Shown: one piece after another, positions 1-8,629 of the stretch
Numbering within the stretch: the stretch's first letter is position 1
How the letters are laid out: each line of letters starts with the position of its first letter
Source of the DNA: Candidatus Thiosymbion ectosymbiont of Catanema sp. Cochon2018
GTDB taxonomy: Bacteria > Pseudomonadota > Gammaproteobacteria > Chromatiales > Chromatiaceae
Assembly: GCA_011392765.1 (NCBI GenBank)
Contig: WYCW01000001.1
Coordinates: 800,888 to 864,887 of the forward strand
Direction: 5' to 3'
Length of the DNA: 64,000 nt
The notes under the pieces: generated by a model
The model's database searches: none
What the model was told of the DNA's origin: nothing
Seen by the model: the letters and a program-made list of their open reading frames with translations, nothing else
Position numbers and translations under genes: made by a program

Positions 1-983
1 AGCCGGCGGGTGTTGACGAAGATCAGGGTGGTGCGGTGCTCCCGTGAAAGAGCCGCCAGGCGGTCGTAGAGCTCGCCCCAGACCTCCCCCGACATCACTG
101 CTTCCAGGGGTGAGTTGGGAAGCTCCAGGCCCAGGTCCAAAGGGCGGCCGTGGCCCAGATCGACGACGGTGCAGGGCGTTTCCGGGACGCCTGTGCTACC
201 GGTCTCCTGGGGAGGGTGTCGTAAAAGGCACCGATCTTCACCCTTTGACCCCCTCACCCAAGATCCCTCGCCCGCTCGGGACAGGCTCCCTCTCCCGGCC
301 GGGAGAGGGGCTTTTGCGACACCCTCCTGGGTGCCGAGGAGAAAGTGCTCCATGTCCGATACGGAGCCCTGGGTCGCGGAGATCCCGATGCGCTGCAGCG
401 ACCGCCTGGCAAGGGTCTCCAGCCGCTCCAGGGACAAGGCCAGGTGGGCACCGCGCTTGTTGCCGGCCAGGGCGTGGATCTCGTCGAGGATGACCGTCCG
501 CACCGTTCGGAGCATGTCGCGTCCCGAGGCCGAGGTCAGCAGGATGTAGAGGGACTCGGGTGTGGTCACCAAGATATGGGGCGGCATACGACGCATCCGC
601 TCGCGCTCGGACTGGGGGGTATCGCCGGTGCGCACCCAGGCGCGGATTTCTATCGGCGGCAGGCCCCGTGCCGACAACTGGTCCGCGATGCCCGACAGCG
701 GGCGTTGCAGATTGAGCTGGATGTCGGTGGACAGGGCCTTGAGGGGCGATACATAGAGCACCCGCGTGTGGTCGGGGAGGTACCGCTCCAAACCCTCGCG
801 CAACAGCCCGTCGATGACGGCGAGAAAGGCCGCCAGGGTCTTGCCCGAGCCGGTCGGTGCTGCCAACAGCGTATGCCGGCCGCGAGCGATAGCCGGCCAG
901 GCCGCGGCCTGGACCGGACTCGGCGCCTCGAAGCTGGTCCGGAACCAAGCCGCGACGGCGGGGTGAAACAGGGAGTCGCTCAT
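1..983 (-). CDS. lhr: Lhr-like DEAD/DEAH-box helicase, N-terminal part (runs off left edge)
   Basis: This is the N-terminal 327 residues of a superfamily 2 helicase of the Lhr type, an ATP-dependent enzyme acting on nucleic acids. Visible motifs are Walker A APTGSGKT (residues 42-49), the segment LYVSPLKAL (75-83), TTPESL (140-145), the DEIH box (167-170) and the SAT motif (202-204). The ATG at 981-983 is the first in frame, and the N-terminal HPAVAAWF and [14 protein letters not shown] segments fit Lhr proteins. The gene is odd because residues about 219-257, directly after the SAT region, are encoded by a 117-bp palindromic repeat (RepG, 211-327). The repeat keeps the frame open and shares its peptide start EGVAKAPLP with an insert in bioF. 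The C-terminus lies outside the window. The helicase family is secure; the symbol rests on the N-terminal half only. Confidence 0.85.
   Translation of the reverse strand, partial: MSDSLFHPAVAAWFRTSFEAPSPVQAAAWPAIARGRHTLLAAPTGSGKTLAAFLAVIDGLLREGLERYLPDHTRVLYVSPLKALSTDIQLNLQRPLSGIADQLSARGLPPIEIRAWVRTGDTPQSERERMRRMPPHILVTTPESLYILLTSASGRDMLRTVRTVILDEIHALAGNKRGAHLALSLERLETLARRSLQRIGISATQGSVSDMEHFLLGTQEGVAKAPLPAGRGSLSRAGEGSWVRGSKGEDRCLLRHPPQETGSTGVPETPCTVVDLGHGRPLDLGLELPNSPLEAVMSGEVWGELYDRLAALSREHRTTLIFVNTRR
211..327 (-). repeat. RepG copy 1: in-frame palindromic coding repeat inside the helicase
   Basis: This 117-bp element has inverted ends GGAGGGTGTCG and GCGACACCCTCC. An internal GGGAGAGGGGCTTTTGCG segment also occurs in bioF at 58699-58717. 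It is read in frame within the helicase as 39 codons beginning EGVAKAPLP. 117 is a multiple of three, so the host frame is kept. Confidence 0.85.
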
Positions 984-1154
984 CGGCAGTCCCGACAACG
1001 TCGCTTTGGTTCTTCCACCGGGAATTATTTTTTGCCGCAAATGGCCGCAAATCAGGGGTTTCGTTTGTGACTCACCTACGAACACCAACGGCGTTTGTGA
1101 CTCATATTTTCCGATTTATGATCCACTAACGACTTAGTCGTTCATACGTGAGCC
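984..1154. other. Gap between helicase and Fic gene with a RepF fragment
   Basis: The first part (about 1005-1060) is a fragment of the RepF family: TTCTTCCACCGGGAATTATT followed by TTTTGCCGCAAATGGCCGC. Related strings recur near 21770 and 48110. The rest is AT-rich and I see no gene in it. The helicase promoter should lie here. Confidence 0.5.
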
Positions 1155-2273
1155 TCAAAGCACCGGGCTTCCCTCGGCAATGTTGACCAGCTCGCGAAAC
1201 GCCAGCACTGCCGCACGCGGTCCACTGGAGGGCCGCAGCTCGACCAGTAGCCCCGCGTCCCGCACCTCACGCAAGATCCTGTTGGCCGTCGGTTTCGGGA
1301 TGCCCGAATCGGCGACGAAATCCGAGGTCTTAAAAATCGGACGGGAAAAAAACCAGTCGAGGGCACGGACGGCATATTGCGAGTGGGTCTGTCTCGTGAT
1401 CCAGTCCTTGCGTTGGTTGTACAGATCCAGAATTTTCAGGGCACGGTCCTGATTCGCTTCTGCCTGAGCGATCAATGCGTGTAAAAAAAACGCCGCCCAG
1501 CCGGTCCAGTCGCCGTCCCGCGACACCGCCAGGAGATGTTCGTAATAACTGTCCCGGTTATGCTCCAGATACTCGCTGACGTAGAAATTCGGCGACGAGA
1601 GCAATCCTTTCTCGAACAGAAACAGCGGCACGATAAGACGCCCCAGACGACCGTTGCCGTCGAGGAATGGATGCAGCGCCTCGAATTCGGCGTGGACCAA
1701 CGCGAGCTGTACCAGTCGATCCGGGGCCTCGTCATGCAGATAGCGCTCCCAGGTTGCCATGGCTTCCGGTAGATCATTCGCCGGGCAGGGAATGAAACGG
1801 GCCTCTTCGATCGTATAGCCGTGGGGACCGATCCAATTGGGAATTTTCCGATACTCGCCGGGCGACTTATGGCGCCCACGTACTCCCCGCATCAGGACCC
1901 GATGGGTATCCTTCAACAGGCGTTGGGATAGCGGAAGATCGGCCAGCCGTGCCGTAGCCTCCTGCAAGGCCGCTCGATAATTCAGCACCTCACGGATATC
2001 CGCTTTCTTCGGCGTACTCTCGTCCTCCTCCGCCCCTTCCGCCTCGAACGCCAGCACTTCGCCGAGGGTCGCCTGGGTCCCCTCGATTCGGCTCGAGAGC
2101 ACCGCCTCCTGTGCCGTCAACGGAGAGAGTAGGACATCGGCGTTGGGAATACCGTGCAGTACCCCTTCATAACGGGCAATGGCGGCATTGGCCGGCCCGA
2201 TCAACGGGATCAGCCGGGACCAATCCAACTCAGCCGGTGGGAAACCGCCTCGATGATAGTTGACGGGGCTCAC
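1155..2273 (-). CDS. Fic-domain protein with N-terminal inhibitory motif
   Basis: Fic proteins transfer AMP or other nucleotide moieties onto target proteins. The catalytic motif HPFLDGNGRLGR is complete (residues 201-212 from the start chosen here). An N-terminal SSRIEGTQ (60-67) matches the (S/T)xxxE inhibitory motif of class II Fic enzymes, so the enzyme is probably self-inhibited at rest. A winged-helix-like region follows near the C-terminus. I chose the GTG at 2271-2273 because GGAGGT lies 6 bases upstream of it; an in-frame ATG at 2310-2312 would add 13 residues. The length (372 aa) is normal for cytoplasmic Fic proteins with a C-terminal DNA-binding domain. No antitoxin-like partner is adjacent, and the next gene is divergent. 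Confidence 0.92.
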   Translation of the reverse strand: MSPVNYHRGGFPPAELDWSRLIPLIGPANAAIARYEGVLHGIPNADVLLSPLTAQEAVLSSRIEGTQATLGEVLAFEAEGAEEDESTPKKADIREVLNYRAALQEATARLADLPLSQRLLKDTHRVLMRGVRGRHKSPGEYRKIPNWIGPHGYTIEEARFIPCPANDLPEAMATWERYLHDEAPDRLVQLALVHAEFEALHPFLDGNGRLGRLIVPLFLFEKGLLSSPNFYVSEYLEHNRDSYYEHLLAVSRDGDWTGWAAFFLHALIAQAEANQDRALKILDLYNQRKDWITRQTHSQYAVRALDWFFSRPIFKTSDFVADSGIPKPTANRILREVRDAGLLVELRPSSGPRAAVLAFRELVNIAEGSPVL

Positions 2274-2370
2274 GCCACTACCTCCGCGGCATTCTTGCCG
2301 ATTTCGTTTCATCGGTACTCACGCCCAATACGATACCATTTGATGCGCAAACCATTTGATCGAGGAAGCC

Positions 2371-3315
2371 ATGGACATTAAGCCCAGCAAGACCAATCCG
2401 GACCGGGGTATGTCCCACGACCAGAATTTCAAAAACCTCCTTGTTGACTATTCCCGCCAAGCGGTAGTCTTTTTCGCCGCCGCCGAGGCCGCGGAGATCG
2501 ACGAGCAAGTGCGCATCACACCCGTGCGCCAAGAGCAGTTCCAGGAACGCCTCGGCGAGCGCTTTCGGGAACTCGATGTGCCGCTACGGGTAGAGTGGCC
2601 CGACGGACGACGCGAGGCCCTGTTGTTCGTGCTCGAAGAAGAGAGCGACGCCCGGCGCTTCTCCATTCACCGCCTGGCCCACTACTGTCTGGATCTGGCC
2701 GAGCTGATGAAGACCGACCGCGTGGTCCCGGTGGTCATCTTCCTGCGCCAGGCAAAAGGCGTGGCCCAACGTCTGCGCTTGAGCGGAGACCGGGATACCT
2801 ACCTCGATTTCCACTACCTGAGCTGCGCTCTAGGCGAGTTGTCCTACGAAGACCACTGCCACAGCGACAACCTGGTGGCGCGGCTGAATCTGCCCAATAT
2901 GCGGTATCCCGCGCGGCGCAAGGTCGAAGTCTATGCCCAAGCGGTCCGGGGGCTGACCGAGTTGGAATCCGATCCCGAGAAGCAGCTCAAATATCTGGAC
3001 TTCATCGACATCTATGCGGCGCTTGACGATAATGAGCGGACCGAATACCAACGCGACTATCCCGACGAGGCAAAGACCATGAGCCGATTTGCCGAACGCT
3101 TCCGCGAAGAGGGCGTGCAGCAGGGTATGCAGCAGGGTATGCAGCAGGGCATACACCAAGGCAAAGCCTGGGTCCTGGAACGCCAGTTACGGCTGAAATT
3201 CGGCGCCTTACCCGACGTGGTACAGCGACGGATCGAGCAGGCCAGTGAGCAGACCCTGCTGGAGTGGTCCGAGCGGATCCTCACCGCCAACCGTCTCGAC
3301 GAGGTTCTGCACTAA
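2371..3315 (+). CDS. Rpn/PD-(D/E)XK transposase-like protein with DUF4351 C-terminus
   Basis: This belongs to the large family of Rpn-like, PD-(D/E)XK-type proteins often labelled putative transposases. The N-terminal NFKNLLVDYSRQAVVFF block and the LFVLEEESDARRF segment fit the family. The last 50 residues (LERQLRLKFGALP to the end) match DUF4351. A short repeat (GVQQGMQQGMQQG) precedes that domain, as in many relatives. The ATG at 2371 is supported by GAGGAAG just upstream; the further in-frame codon at 2356 has no such site. The canonical nuclease residues are not obvious in the N-terminal half, so activity is uncertain. A second, separate Rpn gene lies at 30477. Confidence 0.8.
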   Translation: MDIKPSKTNPDRGMSHDQNFKNLLVDYSRQAVVFFAAAEAAEIDEQVRITPVRQEQFQERLGERFRELDVPLRVEWPDGRREALLFVLEEESDARRFSIHRLAHYCLDLAELMKTDRVVPVVIFLRQAKGVAQRLRLSGDRDTYLDFHYLSCALGELSYEDHCHSDNLVARLNLPNMRYPARRKVEVYAQAVRGLTELESDPEKQLKYLDFIDIYAALDDNERTEYQRDYPDEAKTMSRFAERFREEGVQQGMQQGMQQGIHQGKAWVLERQLRLKFGALPDVVQRRIEQASEQTLLEWSERILTANRLDEVLH

Positions 3316-3448
3316 GGAGTAAACCTTGATCTCCGGGCTTGCCTCCTAATGGTACAGGATTAACAAGATTTCCAGGATTAACAGGATGTTGTAATTGTTA
3401 TTTAAGAAAAATAATTCTGTCAATCCTGCACCATTGGCGGCTACCTCT
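3316..3448. other. Short gap with degenerate repeat debris
   Basis: Contains GGATTAACAAGATTTCCAGG and related degenerate strings, AT-rich and without a reading frame. The convergent stop codons of the neighbouring genes lie on either side. Confidence 0.4.
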
Positions 3449-6400
3449 TCAGGGCTGTAGCCGTGGCTCCTGCTCCGCGAGCCAATCCAGCAGTTGGTCC
3501 AGTTTATCCTTTCCCGCCGGCGGCGGATCCAGCAGCGGGCGCATATTGAAGGTTTCCAGGATCGGCTTACTGTCCGGATCGGCGGTGGCCGCGGCGGGAC
3601 GGATGTCGATACTGAACTCCTGATCCACATAATAGCCGTCGCGGGCCTGGAGCCAATTCCAGGTCTCAGATCTTATGTCGAGCCCATCCAGGCGCAATCG
3701 CCATAGGCGTTGGAGGGCCTCGGAGATCAAGGCAGCACGGGATGACGGTGCCGACCCGTTCAGGAGCAAAATCGAGACTCGCACATCCGACAGGTGGACT
3801 GTTCCATCAGACGAGCCGCTCGCCAACCGCTTGCCCTCGGGACTGAAATCTACAGCTGTGACCTCGCGCTCATACCCGGTGAAGGCGTGGACTGGTTCTC
3901 CGGTGGCTGGATTCCACAGACGCACGGTGTTATCCCACGCGGCGCTCGCCAGCAGCTGGCCGTCCGGGCTGAAATCCACGGCGGTGACTGGGCCCACATG
4001 TCCGGTGAGGGTGCGGATGGGCTCGCCGGTGGCCGGATTCCACAGGCGCACGGTTCCATCAGACGAGGCGCTCGCCAACCGGCTGCCGTCCGCACTGAAG
4101 GCCACCGACGTTACCCTACCCTCATGCCCGGTCAGGGTGCGCACCAACCCCCCCGTCGCCGGGTCCCACAGGCGCCCGGTTCCATCAGACGAGGCGCTCG
4201 CCAGCCGGTTGCCGTCCGCACTGAAATCCACCGACCAAACCCCACCCTCATGCCCGGTCAGGGTGCGCACCAACCCCTCCGTCGCCGGGTCCCACAATCG
4301 CACGGTTCCATCAGACGAGGCGCTCGCCAGCTGGCTACCGTCTCTATCGAACGCTACCGAGGTGACTGATTCGTCATGCCCTGCCAGCCGGTACAGCGGT
4401 CTGCCCGTCTCCGCATCCCAGACTCGAATGCTGCCGTCAGATTGGGCCGTTGCCATCTGCTTGCCGTCGGGCGACCAGGCAATCGCATTGGGCGTACTGT
4501 TCAATTGAGGTGTCGGCGACTGCCATCGCCCGGAGAATGCCCGCGTGATTCGGGGATCTGTCAAACGATCCATGCCCTTGGGTTGCAGGCCAGGGTTGTC
4601 TTGGATCGGCTGGCGTTGGGCCTGCAATGCCTGTAGCAGCGCCCGCTGATAATAGTCGGTGCGTTCGGTACTGATGGCGCGTTCGAGCAGGGCGATGGCC
4701 TTTTCTTCATGGGCACGGGCCAGGTTGATGCTGGCCCTTAAAAATTGAGCCTTAGCCTCTTCCGCTGCAACCTTTGCCGTCTGCTCTGCCGCCTCCGCAA
4801 TGTGGGTCTTATCCCACGCTTCCTCCCAAAGGTAAAAGGCATAGCCGGCCAGGAGCAGCATCAGGACGGCCAGGACACCCAGGCCCAGGCTCCATTTAAG
4901 GGCGGTACGGCGTGCACGCCGGTCCTGCTCGGCCTTTTCCTGCACCAGCTTGGCCTTTTCCTGTTCCTGTTCGACCTTTTCCTGCGCCAGCTTAGCCTTT
5001 TCCTGTTCCTGTTCGACCTTTTCCTGCGCCAGCTTAGCCTTTTCCTGTTCCTGCTCGGCCCGTTCCCGCAGCAGCCGCTCACGTTCAGCACGCTCTCGCT
5101 CGCGCTCAATGCGTATTTGCCGGCGTTCGCGGTGTTCCTCGATGCGGGTCAGGCGGCTTTCCCGCAGGAAGTCCAGGGCCGGCTGGAAACCAGGCCAATA
5201 GCGTTCGGCCCAGGCGGCGGTAGGCCGTTGCTGCCATTGCCAGGCGATGGCTTCTTGGAGTTCCGCATCCCGATAGAAACGGGGTTCGGCGGGGGTGTGT
5301 TTTGCGGCAGTCTCGGCCAGGCGACGGTAGATGTCGGAGGCAGCGGCCTCTTCATCCACCCAGTTCCGCAGGCTGTCCCATTGGCGGATCAGGCTCTCAT
5401 GGGAGATGTCCACCATGGGGTCCTGATCCCCGGAAAGGACTAGAAAATTACGGCCGCCCCGACGGAAGCAGTCGATGACACGGACTAGTTTCTGTTCATC
5501 CGCGCCGATGATGGCACACAACTGGCTCAGACGGGTGGGCCGGCGGATGCGGCGATTACCGGGGTCTACTTGGGTCAGGGCTTGAAACAGCCGCCGTGCC
5601 AGATCCCGGTCCTCGCTGCTAAGCTCCTTCAGGGCCTCGTCGGCATGTCGGTTCAGGGCACCATGGATGGTGTGCACCCGCTCATAGTGCTCGAGGTCGA
5701 TGGGTCCCCGGTGGTCCGGCCCCTCTCCCGATGAGGATGTCTCAAAAGTCCATTCGTGGGGTGTAGCGCAGGTGTCCCCGCCTGCATTTTCCGATGCAGG
5801 CGAGGACGCCTGCGCTACTTTTGCGACACCCTCCCGGCAGGAGAGGGGCTCTTGCGGCACCTTCGATCCTGCCGGTTGCTCGGCCACTTGTTCAGACCAG
5901 GTGTCCCAGCAACGCATGAGGACATGCTGGAGGATGGGCAGGTCGTCGCGGGTATCCAACCGCTCGTTCAGCAGCCGGTCCACCAGCCGCGGTGCGATGC
6001 GTTCGCCGGTCAGGTGGACCGGGCCGGTGATGGCCTCCCGGCGCTGGACCCGGGTCAGGCGCGGCACCAGGAATTGACCACGGTTGATTGTTTGGGGCAG
6101 GCCACTAAAAGCGTCGCAGTCGCCGATGAAATCCGAGCGCATGGTGATGACGCAGTAGACCGGCAGCTGGTCACGAGTCGCCAGGCGCAGCAACAGATCG
6201 ACAAAGCCTTCGGCCTCGGCGCGGTGGGTAGCTGCCTGGGTCCCGGCCGAACTCTGGTCGAAGCGGAAGAGCTCCTCGAACTGGTCTACTAAGAGCAACA
6301 GGTTGGTGTCGTCGTTCTCCAGTATGGGCCCGAGGATCTCCAGGGCCGCTTCGGCGCCTTCTTCCAGTAATCGGTCGGCGAGCCGGGTCACCGTATCCGG

Positions 6401-6718
6401 GTCTTGGTTCTGCCCAGTCGTTTCCAACAAGGCCCCGGCCAGCCGTGGAAGGGGGGCCTCGCCGGGCTTGCAGGTGGCGATGCGCCAGCGGTCCCGGTCC
6501 CGGACCAGAAAGCCAGCCTCCAGAGCCGGGATCAGTCCGGCCCGGATCAGCGAGGATTTGCCGCAGCCGGAGCTGCCGACCACGGCCAGAAAACGGCTCC
6601 GGTGCAGGGAGGTGAGCAGGGATTGCACCTGGGCATCGCGGCCGAAGTAGTAGAGGCTGTCCGTGCGCTCGAAGGGCCGCAGACCGACGAAGGGGTTGGG
6701 CACCAGCTGCCGGTTCAT
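3449..6718 (-). CDS. STAND ATPase (nSTAND1 type) with coiled coil, membrane segment and WD40 repeats
   Basis: This 1,089-residue NLR-like protein starts with PNPFVGLRPF and YYFGRDAQ, the hallmark of nSTAND1 NTPases. Walker A is GSSGCGKSS (48-56) and Walker B is LLLLVDQFEEL (about 140-150). A charged coiled coil (about 524-603) contains a 14-residue unit, EQEQEKAKLAQEKV, repeated three times. One hydrophobic segment (about 608-631) probably spans the membrane. Six very similar WD40 repeats (about 741-1000) follow, then an unrelated tail. The ATG at 6718 overlaps the TIR gene stop (ATGA), so the two are translationally coupled. Residues about 285-333 come from an in-frame RepG insertion. By family, the ATPase should switch on when the WD40 region senses a ligand; an anti-phage role is inference. 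Confidence 0.88.
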   Translation of the reverse strand: MNRQLVPNPFVGLRPFERTDSLYYFGRDAQVQSLLTSLHRSRFLAVVGSSGCGKSSLIRAGLIPALEAGFLVRDRDRWRIATCKPGEAPLPRLAGALLETTGQNQDPDTVTRLADRLLEEGAEAALEILGPILENDDTNLLLLVDQFEELFRFDQSSAGTQAATHRAEAEGFVDLLLRLATRDQLPVYCVITMRSDFIGDCDAFSGLPQTINRGQFLVPRLTRVQRREAITGPVHLTGERIAPRLVDRLLNERLDTRDDLPILQHVLMRCWDTWSEQVAEQPAGSKVPQEPLSCREGVAKVAQASSPASENAGGDTCATPHEWTFETSSSGEGPDHRGPIDLEHYERVHTIHGALNRHADEALKELSSEDRDLARRLFQALTQVDPGNRRIRRPTRLSQLCAIIGADEQKLVRVIDCFRRGGRNFLVLSGDQDPMVDISHESLIRQWDSLRNWVDEEAAASDIYRRLAETAAKHTPAEPRFYRDAELQEAIAWQWQQRPTAAWAERYWPGFQPALDFLRESRLTRIEEHRERRQIRIERERERAERERLLRERAEQEQEKAKLAQEKVEQEQEKAKLAQEKVEQEQEKAKLVQEKAEQDRRARRTALKWSLGLGVLAVLMLLLAGYAFYLWEEAWDKTHIAEAAEQTAKVAAEEAKAQFLRASINLARAHEEKAIALLERAISTERTDYYQRALLQALQAQRQPIQDNPGLQPKGMDRLTDPRITRAFSGRWQSPTPQLNSTPNAIAWSPDGKQMATAQSDGSIRVWDAETGRPLYRLAGHDESVTSVAFDRDGSQLASASSDGTVRLWDPATEGLVRTLTGHEGGVWSVDFSADGNRLASASSDGTGRLWDPATGGLVRTLTGHEGRVTSVAFSADGSRLASASSDGTVRLWNPATGEPIRTLTGHVGPVTAVDFSPDGQLLASAAWDNTVRLWNPATGEPVHAFTGYEREVTAVDFSPEGKRLASGSSDGTVHLSDVRVSILLLNGSAPSSRAALISEALQRLWRLRLDGLDIRSETWNWLQARDGYYVDQEFSIDIRPAAATADPDSKPILETFNMRPLLDPPPAGKDKLDQLLDWLAEQEPRLQP
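3860..4480 (-). repeat. Tandem WD40-encoding repeats, near-identical at DNA level
   Basis: Six repeats of about 126 bp encode 42-residue WD40 units. Units two to four share LASASSDGT, WDPAT or WNPAT, and RTLTGH almost unchanged. Such identity between repeats implies recent expansion or gene conversion. Confidence 0.85.
4933..5066 (-). repeat. 42-bp tandem repeats encoding the coiled coil
   Basis: A 42-bp unit containing CTGTTCCTGTTCGACCTTTT and CCTGCGCCAGCTTAGCC is present about three times and encodes the 14-residue coiled-coil unit of the STAND protein. Copy-number change would keep the frame. Confidence 0.85.
5717..5862 (-). repeat. RepG copy 2, nested with a GTAGCGCAGG palindrome, inside the STAND gene
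   Basis: The RepG strings CTTTTGCGACACCCTCC and GAGAGGGGCTCTTGCGGC flank a second palindrome at 5763-5818 (GTAGCGCAGGTG to CGCCTGCGCTAC). A relative of that inner palindrome lies at 36166-36228. The insert is read in frame as a peptide starting EGVAKVAQASS, between the ATPase core and the following helical region. Confidence 0.75.
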
Positions 6719-8238
6719 GGCGCACTCCCGGCTCCGGCCCCCAGACCCTGAAGCACCTGCTCCACCGTGGTCTCGGTGATGGTGGCCGTGCCTGTATTGT
6801 CCAGTACCTGCACCCGGATCAAGCGCGGCAGGGACGGCAGGGCCTTGCTGCCGGGGCAATCGGGCAGCAGGAGCACCCAGATGGTTTCTAGGAGCAGGGT
6901 CTCGCCGAGCCGGGCGGCGGCTACCTTGAAGGCGCGCTCGACCCGGCTACGGACCCACTCGGGGGCGACCTGGCCGAACAGTACGATCAAATCCTGGGCG
7001 CGGGTGACGAGTTGCTCGAAATCGGTCCAGCGTTCCGCGGGCTGGTCACCGTCACGGGTCACTTCCAGTTTCAGTGCCGGCGCCCGGCGCATGAGGTCCG
7101 CCGCCAGTTGGAAGCCATAATGCTGGTCGGCACGGTGGGGATCGATGACGATGGTGCGTCCCGCTTGGGCATCGGGCTGGTCGCTACGGAGTCCGGCGAT
7201 CTGTTCCAGGACGTCGTCGATGAGCTGCACCGGGCTGCTGCGCTGAAGCTGATAGCCGGTGCCCGAACGGGCATCGGTCTCGAGGGCGTTCAGCCAGTCA
7301 CGGTGGTCTTCGTCATCCAGGGTAGCCAGGTCGAGGGTCTCCGGCAGCCAGAACAGCGAGCGGGTGGGCGCCTCCTGGGCAAGCTCGGCCTGGCGGCGCG
7401 GGTAGCTGTACTCACCACCGTCCATCGCTCGACCCGGCCAGCCGTCGAGCAGGTGGATGCTCAGATCGACGCCTTCCAGCGCCCGTCGCAGTGCGGCGTC
7501 ATGCTCGGCGGCCGGGTACGGCGGCGGAATCGGTTCGGCGATGTGCGCCCGGTCCCCGATTTCTTTGATAAGCCGCTTACGCAGCCCGACCTGGCTGTCC
7601 GGTACGTCGGCAATCAGGACCTCGGGCAGGCCGGTCGACGGTGTCTTCGGGTCGTCCTTCGGTGCCGGAAATGATTTGAGCAGGTGTGTTGCGGCATCGA
7701 CGATGGACCGCATGGCCGCATCGTAGCTCTTGCGATCGGAATCCTCGATAGGATCGCCGAAGACATCTTCGTCATCGGGGACGTCGTGGAACGGGAAGCC
7801 GGGTGTACTGGCGAGTGGCTCGGTCCAATGGCCCGAGTCGGTCCACTCCTGATGCGGGATCTTGTTGATCAGGACATTGAAAATGCGCCGTTCGCCGTTG
7901 ACGGCGAGCCCGAGTGGCTGTGACCTGGCGGCCGTAATAAACCAGTCGAGCTCCTGCTTGCAGTAATCCGAGTTGCGGTAGTTGTGGGAATGGAGGACCA
8001 CCAGAAGTGCAGTACGGTCCAGATCCCGCTCGATGCGGCTATCGAACTCGGTAGCACCGGTCAGGCGCCGTTTGTCCCACCAGACTTCAAGCCCGGCCAA
8101 GCCCCGGCGTTTGCCGAGCCACTTCAGGTAGTCTACGAACCTTTCCACCCAGCCGGTATCCTGCCCAGGGCGCGGCTCGTTATCCCGGTGGCTGAAGCTG
8201 ATGAAGATGTCGTAGTCGAAGCCTGGTGTATAGGCCAT
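6715..8238 (-). CDS. TIR-domain protein with two further TIR/DUF4062-like domains
   Basis: A 507-residue protein. The N-terminal TIR domain (about 7-150) reads DYDIFISFSHRD, then EVWWDKRRL, then SDYCKQELDWF. E96 in the CxxE context is where TIR NADases carry their catalytic glutamate. A second Rossmann-like domain starts VLIADVPDSQ (about 207) and continues to SIHLLDGWPGR, resembling DUF4062-like folds. A third alpha/beta region (about 365-490) contains TIVIDPHRA and DLIVLFGQVAPEW. I chose the ATG at 8238 (MAYTP) because the decayed paralogue starts the same way; a start nine codons upstream is possible. The gene is coupled by ATGA overlap to the STAND ATPase, which suggests a TIR effector and a STAND sensor working together. 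NAD cleavage is an inference from the family. Confidence 0.85.
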   Translation of the reverse strand: MAYTPGFDYDIFISFSHRDNEPRPGQDTGWVERFVDYLKWLGKRRGLAGLEVWWDKRRLTGATEFDSRIERDLDRTALLVVLHSHNYRNSDYCKQELDWFITAARSQPLGLAVNGERRIFNVLINKIPHQEWTDSGHWTEPLASTPGFPFHDVPDDEDVFGDPIEDSDRKSYDAAMRSIVDAATHLLKSFPAPKDDPKTPSTGLPEVLIADVPDSQVGLRKRLIKEIGDRAHIAEPIPPPYPAAEHDAALRRALEGVDLSIHLLDGWPGRAMDGGEYSYPRRQAELAQEAPTRSLFWLPETLDLATLDDEDHRDWLNALETDARSGTGYQLQRSSPVQLIDDVLEQIAGLRSDQPDAQAGRTIVIDPHRADQHYGFQLAADLMRRAPALKLEVTRDGDQPAERWTDFEQLVTRAQDLIVLFGQVAPEWVRSRVERAFKVAAARLGETLLLETIWVLLLPDCPGSKALPSLPRLIRVQVLDNTGTATITETTVEQVLQGLGAGAGSAP

Positions 8239-8275
8239 CTGTGTGGTCGATCTTGTCCGGGGCATGATGATCGTA

Positions 8276-8589
8276 CTAGGATTCCTTGAATGACCAGATT
8301 TTGTGCAAATGAGTCAAATTTCGCAAACGTCTAACCTCTCTCGTTGTCGTAATCGTAATCGTAATCGTGATCGAAGCCGCCGTAGGAGAGACAGAATACT
8401 TTCGCAGATCGTGGAATCCAGAGGTCCCGGCCAGGTGCCGGGTCGAAACCCGTAGACATCAGGTTTTCCATGCCCGCTTTGCCTGGCATCTCCGATTACG
8501 ACTACGATCATGACCACGATCACGGTTCCGTTTTCGATCGCGAGAGAGCGATGATCACGCCTCGTCGGTCTGAGGCAACGCCTCGCTAG
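8276..8589 (-). repeat. RepA copy A (314 bp, CTAG-bounded element)
   Basis: Bounded by CTAG on both sides, with ends CTAGGATTCCTTGAATGACC and GGCAACGCCTCGCTAG. The interior carries a variable run of GTAATC/GTGATC hexamers and the hairpin CGGGTCGAAACCCG. It is nearly identical to the copies at 17549 and 37468. It sits between the TIR gene and its decayed paralogue. Confidence 0.9.
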
Positions 8590-8629
8590 GTTTTCTTTTA
8601 TCCACAGATCAGGGTTGCGCGGATTTTCT

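Noticed and set aside
238-1050. A 270-residue minus frame in the helicase region
   Set aside because: It is out of frame with the helicase motifs ([12 protein letters not shown]); the real frame runs from 983 to the window edge.
3860-5066. Possible CRISPR array in the regularly repeated DNA
   Set aside because: The repeats are contiguous in-frame coding units of WD40 and coiled-coil segments, without unique spacers and without cas genes.
8439-8452. tRNA T-arm-like string GGTCGAAACC inside RepA
   Set aside because: No D-arm, anticodon arm or acceptor stem can be formed around it; it is a simple hairpin within the repeat.
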